From the NCBI GenBank assembly GCA_900539735.1, contig UQDE01000042.1:1-14758 (forward strand): a stretch of DNA of 14,758 bases, in the 5' to 3' direction. Under the pieces are notes generated by a model that saw only the letters and a program-made list of their open reading frames with translations, had not been told where the DNA came from and searched no databases. Positions 6,465 through 13,834 of the stretch are shown here, piece by piece; positions within the stretch are counted from its first letter, which is position 1; every line of letters begins with the position of its first letter. The DNA comes from an uncultured Collinsella sp. Lineage in GTDB: Bacteria > Actinomycetota > Coriobacteriia > Coriobacteriales > Coriobacteriaceae. The position numbers and the translations under genes were made by a program.

Positions 6465-8907
6465 GATTAAAAAATCGTTCTTTAATCCGTTTTCGTCGCT
6501 GCTGCTTGCACTTGCCGGCTTGGCCTTTTTGGTCGACGTCGTACCGCAGGCGCAAGGCCAGACAGGAGTGTTCGCACCTGCCGTGCTGTTTTTGATGTGG
6601 CTGGTCGGCGGCCTGGTGCGCCTGTTCTACGAAAACGAAGCCAAGCGCAGCTTCGACCGGCACATGTTTAAGGCGAACCATGCGGCCGTTTGGAAACGTG
6701 TCGACGCTTGCTGGATTCAAGTCGATTCCGACCAGCTCGTGCCTGGCGATGTGATTCGCCTGTATGCCGGTATGCTCTGCCCGGTCGATGCGGTCCTTGC
6801 CAAGGGCGACCACATCCTTGTCTCCGAATCGTCGCTTACGGGCGAGAGCGGTCAGACCGTCAAGCGAGAAGGGGAGGCCGTCCGTGCTGGAACGACCATC
6901 ATTGACGGAAAGGCTTCGGCAACCGTTCACGCTCGCGTTGCCGAGGAGCCGCCCACATCGCCGCGGCGCGCTCGGCTAGGCACGCAGTTTGGCGCTGGTG
7001 CCAGGAGCATCTGTGCCGCCCTGGTGAGGTGCATGCTCATCGTGCTGCCGTTTGTCATTATGATTCGAGGTTTTGTGCTGGGCGACTGGCCGCAGGCCCT
7101 GCTGTTTGCCCTGGGCACGGCCGTTGGCCTGGTCCCCGAGATGCTGCCAGTCGTCACAAGCGTGTGCCTTTCGGGCAGCGCGCATCGCCTTAAGAACAAA
7201 CAGGTCATTGTTAAAAACGTTGACGCCATGGAATCACTGGGCTCCATGGACGTGGTGTGCGTGGACAAGACGGGCACGCTCACCGAGGACGCCGCGGTGC
7301 TCGAGTACTATACCGATATCCTGGGCAACGAAAGCGAGCAAACGCTCAACCTGGCGTATTTGGAGAGTACGAGCCAGGGGGCGGCCGCCAACCAGCTCAA
7401 CCGGGCCATTGCCGACGCGTGCGCCGCGCCCGAGTTGCGTCTCGCCGCCAAAGACCTCGCAGGCGCATTTACCCTGCACGCATCTGATCCTTTCGACCAC
7501 GTCACCAAGGCTTCGGGTGTTAAGCTCGATGCCATGCCTGGGGCGCTTGGTTGCCTGGGGCTGCAGACTCGCCCTGGCAATCACTTGACCATCGTAAAGG
7601 GCGAGGTCGAGAGTGTTTGCGCTCGTTGTGCCTGGGCCAACTTTAAAGGGGAACTCGTCCCCATGGACGCCGCGGGCCGCCAGAGCGCCTATGAGGTTGC
7701 CGAGGACATGCGTGCCGACGGCATCAAGGTCCTCGCCGTTGCCTACAGCACAACGTCTTCGGACTGGGGTGACCTGGTGCTCTGCGGCTTTTTGGGCTTT
7801 TTCGATCGGCCCAAGGCAAGCGCTCGCGCCGCCGTGCGCGCGCTGTCCGACCTTTCCGTTGAGGTGCGCGTGCTTACCGGCGACTCGGCTTCGGTTGCCC
7901 GGTCAACCTGTTCGCGCCTGGGCATTCCTGCCGATAGCGTTATCACCGGCAGCATGCTCGATGCCATGGAGGAGTCCGAGGCGCTTGTTCGCGTGGGGCG
8001 TACTCGTGTGTTTGCCGAGCTCACGCCCGCGCAAAAGGCTCATGTTGTCAGTCTCATTCGACTCTCTGGCCATACGGTCGGCTATATCGGCGATGGTGTG
8101 AACGATGTGCCGGCGCTTACGTCGGCAGATGTCGGCATCGTTGTGGACTCGGCGGCAGCGGAATCCAAAAAGGTTGCCGATCTGGTACTGCTCGAGCGCG
8201 ACCTGGGCGTGGTCGCCGAGGGCGTCAGCGAAGGCAGGACTTCGTTCGCCAACGCTTCCAAGTACATTCGCATCGCGTCGAGTTCCAACTTTGGCAATAT
8301 CTGCTCGGTTGCCGCCTCGAGTATCTTCCTGCCGTTTTTGCCGGCAACCGCCGCTCAGCTGCTTTTGCTCAACCTGTGCTATGACGCCACCTGCCTGGCG
8401 CTCTCGTGGGATAACGTCGACGATGCGGAGATCGCCCGTCCCAAGGCATGGTCGGGCAAGGGCCTCGGCAGCTTTATGCTTCACTTTGGCTTCGCGAGTT
8501 CGGCGTTTGACATCATCACGTTTGCCATTTTACTCCTGGGCGTTTGCCCCGCGGTGTGCGGTGGGTCCTTTGTCACGTTGAGTGCTGCGGGCCAGGCGGC
8601 CTTTATCGCGACCTTCCAGACCGGATGGTTACTGGAGTGCGCTTGGACCGAATCGCTCGTGCTCCTCGTCTTGCGAGCGCGGAACGTTCGCGACGGGGAC
8701 CGGCCGTGTCGTCCGCTCGTGATAATGGTCGCCACCATGCTTATCGCCTCGGCCCTTCTCGCGCTGAGTCCTGCCGCGCAACTGCTCGGCCTTGTCACGC
8801 TGCCCATGTGGTATCTGGGCATCGTTGCACTGCTGAGCGTGTTGTATCTTGTTGTTGTTTCGACGATCAAGCGGGTTTACCTGTCCCGCTCGAGCAGTCT
8901 GTTCTAG
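6463..8907 (+). CDS. Divergent, N-terminally short magnesium-type (P3B/MgtA-like) P-ATPase
   Basis: The protein has 814 aa. AGAGG lies 5 bases before the ATG. Core P-ATPase motifs are present: actuator TGES (126-129), PEMLP in the fourth span (225-229), phosphorylation site DKTGT (Asp268), Lys379 in KGE, TGDS (472-475) and hinge GDGVND (Asp544, Asp548). The late spans carry SSNFGN and a LLNLCYD...WDNVD segment, closely matching the second ATPase at 9670 and the MgtA family, so magnesium uptake is the likely role. Compared with that paralogue it lacks about 77 N-terminal residues, starting almost at the FFNPF before span 1, and about 16 residues between TGES and PEMLP. The nucleotide-domain Arg of PFDFTRRR is replaced (PFDHVTKAS), and KGA and TGDN read KGE and TGDS. 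It may be a working pump with altered control, or a specialised paralogue. A winged-helix gene follows after 9 bases. Confidence 0.88.
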   Translation: MIKKSFFNPFSSLLLALAGLAFLVDVVPQAQGQTGVFAPAVLFLMWLVGGLVRLFYENEAKRSFDRHMFKANHAAVWKRVDACWIQVDSDQLVPGDVIRLYAGMLCPVDAVLAKGDHILVSESSLTGESGQTVKREGEAVRAGTTIIDGKASATVHARVAEEPPTSPRRARLGTQFGAGARSICAALVRCMLIVLPFVIMIRGFVLGDWPQALLFALGTAVGLVPEMLPVVTSVCLSGSAHRLKNKQVIVKNVDAMESLGSMDVVCVDKTGTLTEDAAVLEYYTDILGNESEQTLNLAYLESTSQGAAANQLNRAIADACAAPELRLAAKDLAGAFTLHASDPFDHVTKASGVKLDAMPGALGCLGLQTRPGNHLTIVKGEVESVCARCAWANFKGELVPMDAAGRQSAYEVAEDMRADGIKVLAVAYSTTSSDWGDLVLCGFLGFFDRPKASARAAVRALSDLSVEVRVLTGDSASVARSTCSRLGIPADSVITGSMLDAMEESEALVRVGRTRVFAELTPAQKAHVVSLIRLSGHTVGYIGDGVNDVPALTSADVGIVVDSAAAESKKVADLVLLERDLGVVAEGVSEGRTSFANASKYIRIASSSNFGNICSVAASSIFLPFLPATAAQLLLLNLCYDATCLALSWDNVDDAEIARPKAWSGKGLGSFMLHFGFASSAFDIITFAILLLGVCPAVCGGSFVTLSAAGQAAFIATFQTGWLLECAWTESLVLLVLRARNVRDGDRPCRPLVIMVATMLIASALLALSPAAQLLGLVTLPMWYLGIVALLSVLYLVVVSTIKRVYLSRSSSLF

Positions 8908-8916
8908 GGCGGTTCT

Positions 8917-9399
8917 ATGCGTACCAACAGAACCAACATAGCGATTACGCCGGCAGAGGCCGCCGAGCTCAGCAACGCGCTGTTCTCGTCCGGTAGCGCC
9001 GCCGCTCTCGAACTTGCACCCGTGTTTGCCGATATCGCATCGGGCGGGCTGACCGCCATAGAACTGACAGTTGCCGGCTCGCAGACAAGTGCCGCTGCGG
9101 AGCCCATCGTTATCGGCGATCTTTCCATCGATCTGGCTTCGCGCACCGTTAAAGTGTCGGGCGCGCCCGTTTCGCTCACGCCCAAAGAATTCGATATCCT
9201 GGCCTTTTTGGCGAGCAACCGGGGCACAGTCTTTAGCAAAGAGGAAATCTATCGCGCTGTATGGCAAGACGAATATCTGCTCGATGACAGTAACATCATG
9301 GCCTTTGTCCGCAAGATCCGAAAGAAGATTGAACCCGAGCCCGACAATCCCCGGTACCTGCTAACTGTTTGGGGTGTGGGCTATAAAATAGCCGAGTAA
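8917..9399 (+). CDS. Orphan OmpR/PhoB-type winged-helix DNA-binding protein, no receiver domain
   Basis: The protein has 160 aa. Residues about 64-160 match the OmpR/PhoB effector domain: four short strands (IVIGDLSIDLASRTVKVSG), the LTPKEFDILAFLASNRG helix, a recognition region ending in VRKIRKKIE, and the wing with YLLTVWGVGYKI. The first 60 residues are not a receiver domain; they lack the Asp phosphorylation pocket and are too short. They are Ala/Ser/Leu-rich and unrecognised. The start lies 9 bases after the ATPase stop, and a weak AGGGCGG site overlaps that stop, so translational coupling is likely. A strong terminator follows. The context suggests a regulator of one or both magnesium ATPases that does not use standard phosphorylation; this is inference. 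The DNA-binding domain call is secure, the target unknown. Confidence 0.85.
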   Translation: MRTNRTNIAITPAEAAELSNALFSSGSAAALELAPVFADIASGGLTAIELTVAGSQTSAAAEPIVIGDLSIDLASRTVKVSGAPVSLTPKEFDILAFLASNRGTVFSKEEIYRAVWQDEYLLDDSNIMAFVRKIRKKIEPEPDNPRYLLTVWGVGYKIAE

Positions 9400-9464
9400 C
9401 GCGTTGAATCGTCCGCTTCTATCGACCCCAAAAGCCACTCTGACAATCCTTGCCAAATCGCAAG

Positions 9465-9509
9465 AAAGCCGCAAGAAACCAGCCATGTGCCCGGTCTTGC
9501 GGCTTTTCT
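9465..9509 (+). terminator. Rho-independent terminator after the winged-helix gene
   Basis: AAAGCCGCAAGA (9465-9476) pairs perfectly over 12 bp with TCTTGCGGCTTT (9495-9506) around an 18-base loop, and TTTTCT ends the signal. It separates the first ATPase/regulator operon from the second ATPase gene. Confidence 0.8.
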
Positions 9510-9514
9510 ATTCT
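9509..9514 (+). promoter_or_regulatory. Weak -10-like TATTCT before the MgtA leader
   Basis: TATTCT matches four of six consensus bases and would start a transcript near 9521, just before the first helix of the leader. No good -35 box is seen at the right distance, so this is only a candidate. Confidence 0.2.
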
Positions 9515-9523
9515 AAGGACAGT

Positions 9524-9661
9524 CGCAGACGCGAAGGGAAGGTGAGGACCGTGAGCGGCGGTGACAGTACCAGCAAGGCAGGGCGATGTCTGCCGGCGCA
9601 GGTCCACCTTAATGGCGGGCGTCGCGGCTAGACGGCTCTGCATCCGATCGACAGAACGGAG
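9524..9661 (+). ncRNA. Candidate structured 5' leader (cis-regulatory RNA) of the MgtA-like gene
   Basis: Between the terminator and the ATPase gene the strand can fold into nested helices. The outer one pairs CGC-A-GACGC (9524-9532, bulged A) with GCGTCGCG (9619-9626), 8 bp. The next pairs AAGGT-GA-GGACC (9539-9550, bulged GA) with GGTCCACCTT (9601-9610), 10 bp. Inside are a GGCAG/CTGCC hairpin (9577-9581 with 9590-9594) and a possible small GGT/ACC hairpin (9560-9562 with 9569-9571). Downstream TCCG (9643-9646) can pair with CGGA (9657-9660), masking the ribosome site. Long-leader control by Mg2+ is known for magnesium transporters (M-box, mgtA leader). I cannot match this one to the M-box consensus as I remember it. 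An unrecognised riboswitch-like element is possible; the helices are hand-drawn and unverified. Confidence 0.45.
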
Positions 9662-9669
9662 CAAGGCAA

Positions 9670-12438
9670 TTGAAGAAGCTGAATATGCGCCATACGCCAT
9701 CTGCAGTCCAGGCGCAAAACGAACTGATCAGGCATCGTGCAGAGGGCCGCATCCAGCATGCGGCAACTATCCCGCTGATGGACGCCATGTCCTGGGTGGG
9801 CTCGAACCTGGGTGGTCTGGACCGCGACGAGGTCGCGCACAGCGAGGCCGATAACGGACGCAACGTGGTCACGCGCGGCAAGAAAAAGTCGCTTGTCCGC
9901 AAGCTCGCGGATGCATTCGTCAATCCCTTTACGGCAATCCTGTTTTTCCTAGCCATTATCTCGGCAACGACGGACATGATATTCCCGGCGTTGTCGATGA
10001 TGGGCAACACGCCGGAGGACTTTGACCCGCTGACGGTGATTATCATCACCACGATGGTGGTTCTTTCGGGCACGCTGCGCTATGTCCAGGAAGCGCGTAG
10101 CGGCAATGCGGCCGAAAAGCTGCTCGACATGATCACGACCACCGTGACGGTCACCCGCAAGGATGTCCCCAGGACCGAGATTCCCATCGACGACGTGGTG
10201 GTCGGCGACATCGTGCATCTGTCCGCCGGTGACATGATTCCCGCCGACGTGAGGATTATCGAGGCCAAGGACCTCTTTGTGGGCCAGGCCAGCCTGACGG
10301 GCGAGAGCGAGCCGGTCGAGAAGGTCCCCACGACCTGCACCGAGTCCGATTCGGCCACGTCGTTCGAGAACATTGCCCTCATGGGCAGCAGCGTGATATC
10401 GGGCAGCGCGACGGCGCTCGTCTTTAGCGTGGGCGAGCAGACCCTGTTTGGTTCCATGGCGTCGAGCCTGTCCGACGACGCTGCGGAGACGAGCTTTTCC
10501 AAGGGCGTCAACAGCGTCTCGTGGGTGCTCATCCGCTTTATGATGGTAATGGTTCCGTTTGTCTTTTTGATCAACGGCGTCACGAAGGGCAATTGGCTCG
10601 ATGCCGGCCTGTTCGCCATCAGCATTGCCGTGGGTCTGACGCCCGAGATGCTGCCCATGATCGTTACCACGTGCCTTGCCAAGGGCGCGGTTGCCATGAG
10701 TAAAAAGCAGACGATCGTTAAGAACCTCAACTCGATTCAAAACTTTGGCGCGATGGACGTGCTGTGCACCGACAAGACCGGCACGCTTACGCAGGACCAG
10801 GTGGTGCTGGAGTATCACTGGAACATCGACGGCCAGGAGGATTCGCGCGTTTTGCGCCACGCCTACCTCAACAGCTATTTCCAGACGGGCTACAAGAATC
10901 TGATGGATCTGGCGATCATCAAGTGCACGGAGGAAGAGGAGCAAAACGACCCGAGTCTCACCGATCTTTCCGAGGCCTACGTGAAGGTCGATGAGGTGCC
11001 GTTCGACTTTACGCGCCGTCGCCTCACCACGGTGGTGCGCGATCGCAGCGGCAAGACCCAGATGGTTACCAAGGGCGCGGTCGAGGAAATGCTGTCGGTG
11101 TGCTCGCATGCCGAGATCGACGGCGGCGTTCATGTGCTGGACGACGAGGTGCGCGAGCGCATTCTGGCGACAGTTTCCGACCTTAATGACGACGGTTTCC
11201 GTGTGCTGGCGATTGCTCAAAAGTCCAACCCGTCACCCGCCGGTGCCTTTAGCGCCGAGGATGAGCGCGACATGGTCCTAATCGGCTACCTGGCCTTTTT
11301 GGATCCGCCCAAAGAGTCGACGGCCGATGCGATCGAGGCGCTGCGTAATCACGGCGTTGCCACCAAGATCCTGACTGGCGACAACGAGAAGGTTACGCGT
11401 ACCATCTGCAAACAGGTGGGGCTGCAGGTCAACAACATGTTGCTCGGCAGTGACATCGCTGACATGGATGACGCCGAGCTCGCTCGCCGGGCCGAGGATG
11501 TGCAGGTCTTCGCCAAGCTCACGCCCGACCAAAAGTCGCGCGTCGTTTCCGTCCTGCGTGCGAACGGGCATGTGGTGGGCTATATGGGCGACGGTATCAA
11601 CGACGCCTCAGCCATGAAGTCGTCTGACATCGGCATCTCGGTCGACACGGCCGTCGACGTTGCTAAGGAGTCCGCCGACATCATCTTGCTCGAGAAGGAT
11701 CTGATGGTGCTCGAGGAGGGCATCGTCGAGGGGCGTAAGACCTACGCCAACATGATCAAGTACATCAAGATGACCGCGAGCTCCAACTTCGGCAACATGT
11801 TCAGCGTACTTGCCGCGTCTGCCCTGCTGCCGTTCTTGCCCATGATGAGCATTCAGCTGATCTTGCTCAATTTGATTTATGACTGCAGCTGCCTGGCGAT
11901 TCCCTGGGACAACGTGGACGAGGAGTTCCTGCGCGTGCCACGTGCCTGGGATGCCTCGAGTGTCGGCAGGTTCATGATCTGGATTGGGCCCACCAGCTCC
12001 ATCTTCGACTTTATGACCTACATCTTTATGTACTTTGTCTTCTGCCCCCTGTTTGTGAGCCACGGTGTACTGTTCAACGAGCTGGCGAGCGTCTACTCGG
12101 GTGCCGCGCTGGAGCAGATGCAGCTGGCCTACATCGCGCTGTTCCAGGCTGGTTGGTTCGTCGAATCCATGTGGAGCCAGACTTTGGTTATCCATATGAT
12201 TCGCACGCCCAAGTTGCCGTTTATCCAGAGTCGTGCCTCGGCTCCGGTGATGCTGCTCACGATGACCGGCATTGCACTGCTCACGCTGATCCCGTTTAGC
12301 CCGCTTGGCCCCACGCTGGGTCTGGGAGCACTGCCCATCGAGTACTTCTTGTTCCTGATTCCGTGCATCTTGCTGTACATGGCGCTGGCGACGAGCCTTA
12401 AGAAGGCCTATGTCAAGCGTTACGGCGAGCTGCTGTAG
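9670..12438 (+). CDS. mgtA: Magnesium-translocating P-type ATPase, MgtA/MgtB-like
   Basis: The protein has 922 aa from TTG 9670, with GGAG 8 bases upstream; the in-frame ATG at 9685 has a poorer site. The length and order fit the P3B family that imports Mg2+ with ATP hydrolysis at the membrane. A soluble N-terminal region of about 80 residues is followed by FVNPF and span 1 (about 83-108), actuator TGES (210-213), PEMLP (325-329), phosphorylation site DKTGT (Asp368), PFDFTRRR and KGA (Lys468) in the nucleotide domain, TGDN, and hinge GDGIND (Asp641, Asp645). The last spans contain SSNFGN and LLNLIYDCSCL...WDNVD, typical of MgtA. A short membrane protein gene follows after 28 bases. The leader at 9524-9661 may control translation. 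The family is very secure; ion specificity rests on the family. Confidence 0.95.
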   Translation: MKKLNMRHTPSAVQAQNELIRHRAEGRIQHAATIPLMDAMSWVGSNLGGLDRDEVAHSEADNGRNVVTRGKKKSLVRKLADAFVNPFTAILFFLAIISATTDMIFPALSMMGNTPEDFDPLTVIIITTMVVLSGTLRYVQEARSGNAAEKLLDMITTTVTVTRKDVPRTEIPIDDVVVGDIVHLSAGDMIPADVRIIEAKDLFVGQASLTGESEPVEKVPTTCTESDSATSFENIALMGSSVISGSATALVFSVGEQTLFGSMASSLSDDAAETSFSKGVNSVSWVLIRFMMVMVPFVFLINGVTKGNWLDAGLFAISIAVGLTPEMLPMIVTTCLAKGAVAMSKKQTIVKNLNSIQNFGAMDVLCTDKTGTLTQDQVVLEYHWNIDGQEDSRVLRHAYLNSYFQTGYKNLMDLAIIKCTEEEEQNDPSLTDLSEAYVKVDEVPFDFTRRRLTTVVRDRSGKTQMVTKGAVEEMLSVCSHAEIDGGVHVLDDEVRERILATVSDLNDDGFRVLAIAQKSNPSPAGAFSAEDERDMVLIGYLAFLDPPKESTADAIEALRNHGVATKILTGDNEKVTRTICKQVGLQVNNMLLGSDIADMDDAELARRAEDVQVFAKLTPDQKSRVVSVLRANGHVVGYMGDGINDASAMKSSDIGISVDTAVDVAKESADIILLEKDLMVLEEGIVEGRKTYANMIKYIKMTASSNFGNMFSVLAASALLPFLPMMSIQLILLNLIYDCSCLAIPWDNVDEEFLRVPRAWDASSVGRFMIWIGPTSSIFDFMTYIFMYFVFCPLFVSHGVLFNELASVYSGAALEQMQLAYIALFQAGWFVESMWSQTLVIHMIRTPKLPFIQSRASAPVMLLTMTGIALLTLIPFSPLGPTLGLGALPIEYFLFLIPCILLYMALATSLKKAYVKRYGELL

Positions 12439-12454
12439 TGACTTCGATGTAGAG

Positions 12455-12459
12455 AGGAG
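12455..12459 (+). promoter_or_regulatory. Ribosome binding site AGGAG
   Basis: AGGAG lies 7 bases before ATG 12467 and fixes the start of the small membrane protein. Open frame upstream of this ATG overlaps the ATPase gene end and is not expected to be translated. Confidence 0.75.
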
Positions 12460-12466
12460 CGTTTAC

Positions 12467-12622
12467 ATGAACTGGGCTCAGATTTGGATCGATTTGTTTG
12501 GGACTACGGAGTGGCTTGGGCTCAACATGGGCTTTTGGGTGGCCAATGGTGTTGTCCTGGTGATTGTCATCATTATGAACGTCATCTTTTGGAGCATGAA
12601 GCCGCTGCCCAAGGACGAATAA
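12467..12622 (+). CDS. 51-aa single-span membrane protein linked to mgtA
   Basis: The protein starts MNWAQIWIDLFGTTEWLGLN, has one hydrophobic span (about 21-43, through VANGVVLVIVIIMNVIFW) and ends in a short charged tail, KPLPKDE. AGGAG is ideally spaced, and the gene starts 28 bases after the MgtA-like gene stop with no terminator between, so the two share a transcript. The N-terminal aromatic amphipathic stretch before the span suggests binding at the membrane surface. Small membrane proteins are known to act on MgtA-type pumps in enterobacteria (MgtS stabilises MgtA, MgtR promotes MgtC loss). This one shows no obvious similarity to them, so a role as pump partner is inferred from position and topology only. 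Confidence 0.8.
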   Translation: MNWAQIWIDLFGTTEWLGLNMGFWVANGVVLVIVIIMNVIFWSMKPLPKDE

Positions 12623-12677
12623 CATGCATGGGATTGCCTGCGCCGCTGTGCCAAAATAAACACTCGAATGATGTACA

Positions 12678-12710
12678 AATGTGACAAAGGGACGGTCCCT
12701 TTGTCACATT
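12678..12710 (+). repeat. 33-bp palindrome, family A copy 3
   Basis: It is identical to the copy at 1448-1480 except that the central base is G. Both 16-bp arms are perfect. It lies between the small membrane protein gene and the dihydrouridine synthase gene, where it could act as a terminator, with TTGATTT following. The GTG at 12681 opens a false frame, MTKGRSLCHI. Confidence 0.9.
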
Positions 12711-12723
12711 GATTTGAAAGTTG

Positions 12724-13683
12724 ATGTTGATGATTCTATCGCTGGCCCCCATGGAGGGGATTACCGGGCATGTGTTCCGCCGCGTGCATGCAGAATGCTT
12801 TGGTGCGCTCGACTGCTACTACACGCCGTTTTTGCCGCCGCCGCGGGTGGGCAATCGCTTTGGCGGCAAGGCGTTTAAGGAGGTCGATCCTGCCAATAAC
12901 CAGGGGCTTAACGTGGTGCCTCAGCTCATGTCCAAGAACGCGGATGAGTTTGTGTGGGCGGCACAGGTGCTCGCCGACATGGGATACCACGAGGTCAACC
13001 TCAACTTGGGATGTCCCTCGGGAACAGTCGTTGCCAAGGGCAAGGGTTCGGGTTTCTTGCGCAACCTGGATGAGCTCGAGGTGTTTTTGAGCGACGTGTG
13101 CGAGCGCTCACCACTGCCGGTGTCGGTAAAGACCAGGCTGGGGCTTGAGAGCGATGCTGAGTACGAGCGCGTGCTCGATCTCTACTGTCGTATGCCGCTT
13201 GCCGAGCTGATCGTGCATCCGCGCGTGCAAAAGGATCGCTATACGGGCTCGCCGCGCAAAGAGTTTTATGGCGAGACGCTGGAGCGTGCGCCGTTCCCCG
13301 TGGCCTATAACGGTGACATTTTTGATCTTGAGGATATGGACGCGCTGGTGGAGGCCTATCCCGGCACGCGCCATGTGATGTTGGGGCGTGGCCTGCTCGC
13401 GAACCCCGCTCTGGCTCGCATGGTCAAGGGCGGCCCTGCTGCAACGGCTGCTGAGCTGCAGCGCTTCCACGACACGCTGTTTGCGGCATATGCAGAAGAG
13501 ATTGGCGGCAATGCGGTCTTCCGCATGAAGGAGTGGTGGTTCTACGCCAAGTGCGCTTTCGCTGATCCCGCTACCGTCCACAAGATCGTACGCAAGACCA
13601 AAAAGGTCGACGAATACCGCGCTGCCGTCGAGCGCGTCTTTCGTGAACAGCCGCTTGCACCCACAGCTCGCTTCCACGGCTAA
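12724..13683 (+). CDS. dus: tRNA-dihydrouridine synthase (Dus family)
   Basis: The protein has 319 aa from ATG 12724. TTG 12721 and ATG 12730 are also possible, since the upstream GAAAG is a weak site; 12730 would give the family-like start MILSLAPMEGITG. It is an FMN-dependent TIM-barrel enzyme that reduces uridines in tRNA loops. Evidence is the N-terminal LAPMEGITG; NLNLGCPSGTVVAKGKGSGF with the catalytic Cys at residue 97; SVKTRLG; the ELIVHPR segment with its His; YNGDIF; and MLGRGLLANPAL for FMN phosphate binding. The C-terminal helical domain includes MKEWWFYAKCAF, similar to the IKQWLSYL region of E. coli DusC. Length and helical tail suit a DusC-like subgroup, but the exact tRNA position cannot be assigned. 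It is preceded by a palindromic repeat and has no clear operon partner. Confidence 0.93.
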   Translation: MLMILSLAPMEGITGHVFRRVHAECFGALDCYYTPFLPPPRVGNRFGGKAFKEVDPANNQGLNVVPQLMSKNADEFVWAAQVLADMGYHEVNLNLGCPSGTVVAKGKGSGFLRNLDELEVFLSDVCERSPLPVSVKTRLGLESDAEYERVLDLYCRMPLAELIVHPRVQKDRYTGSPRKEFYGETLERAPFPVAYNGDIFDLEDMDALVEAYPGTRHVMLGRGLLANPALARMVKGGPAATAAELQRFHDTLFAAYAEEIGGNAVFRMKEWWFYAKCAFADPATVHKIVRKTKKVDEYRAAVERVFREQPLAPTARFHG

Positions 13684-13684
13684 C

Positions 13685-13740
13685 TAGTCATCGGGGGCGT
13701 TCTTTAACGACTGGTCATTTAAGGACGTCCCCAACGACTA
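13685..13740 (+). repeat. 56-bp imperfect palindrome, family B
   Basis: The stretch runs from TAGTCATCGGGGGCG to CGTCCCCAACGACTA, and its two halves are near-complementary. The mismatches I see are transitions, so one RNA strand keeps G-U pairs. It begins two bases after the dihydrouridine synthase stop codon. It is unlike the family A repeat and is probably a second class of REP-like element; no second copy lies in this window. Confidence 0.75.
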
Positions 13741-13748
13741 TGTAGCAA

Positions 13749-13813
13749 AAACATGTACACCAGCATCCAAAGATGTCGAAAAATGTCGACTTTGGATGCT
13801 GGTGTACATGTTT
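13749..13813. terminator. Perfect 24-bp stem-loop between convergent genes
   Basis: AAACATGTACACCAGCATCC (13749-13768) continues with AAAG and pairs without mismatch with 13790-13813. The 17-base loop (13773-13789) is ATGTCGA-AAA-ATGTCGA, a direct heptamer repeat. Both strands end in a short T run, so it could terminate the dihydrouridine synthase transcript and the opposing ribbon-helix-helix transcript. It could also be another mobile palindrome. Confidence 0.65.
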
Positions 13814-13834
13814 GGGTCCGACGGGGGAGCGGGC

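Noticed and set aside
9540..9661. M-box magnesium riboswitch or RNase P RNA before mgtA
   Set aside because: GGTGAGG recalls the M-box and GACAGAAC/GGAGCAAGGC recall RNase P fragments, but the remaining conserved blocks are absent and the region is too short for RNase P. Kept only as an unclassified structured leader.
9949..11220. 423-codon open frame on the minus strand inside mgtA
   Set aside because: Same mirror-frame effect over a well-conserved P-ATPase gene; the product is His/Arg-rich and has no domain.
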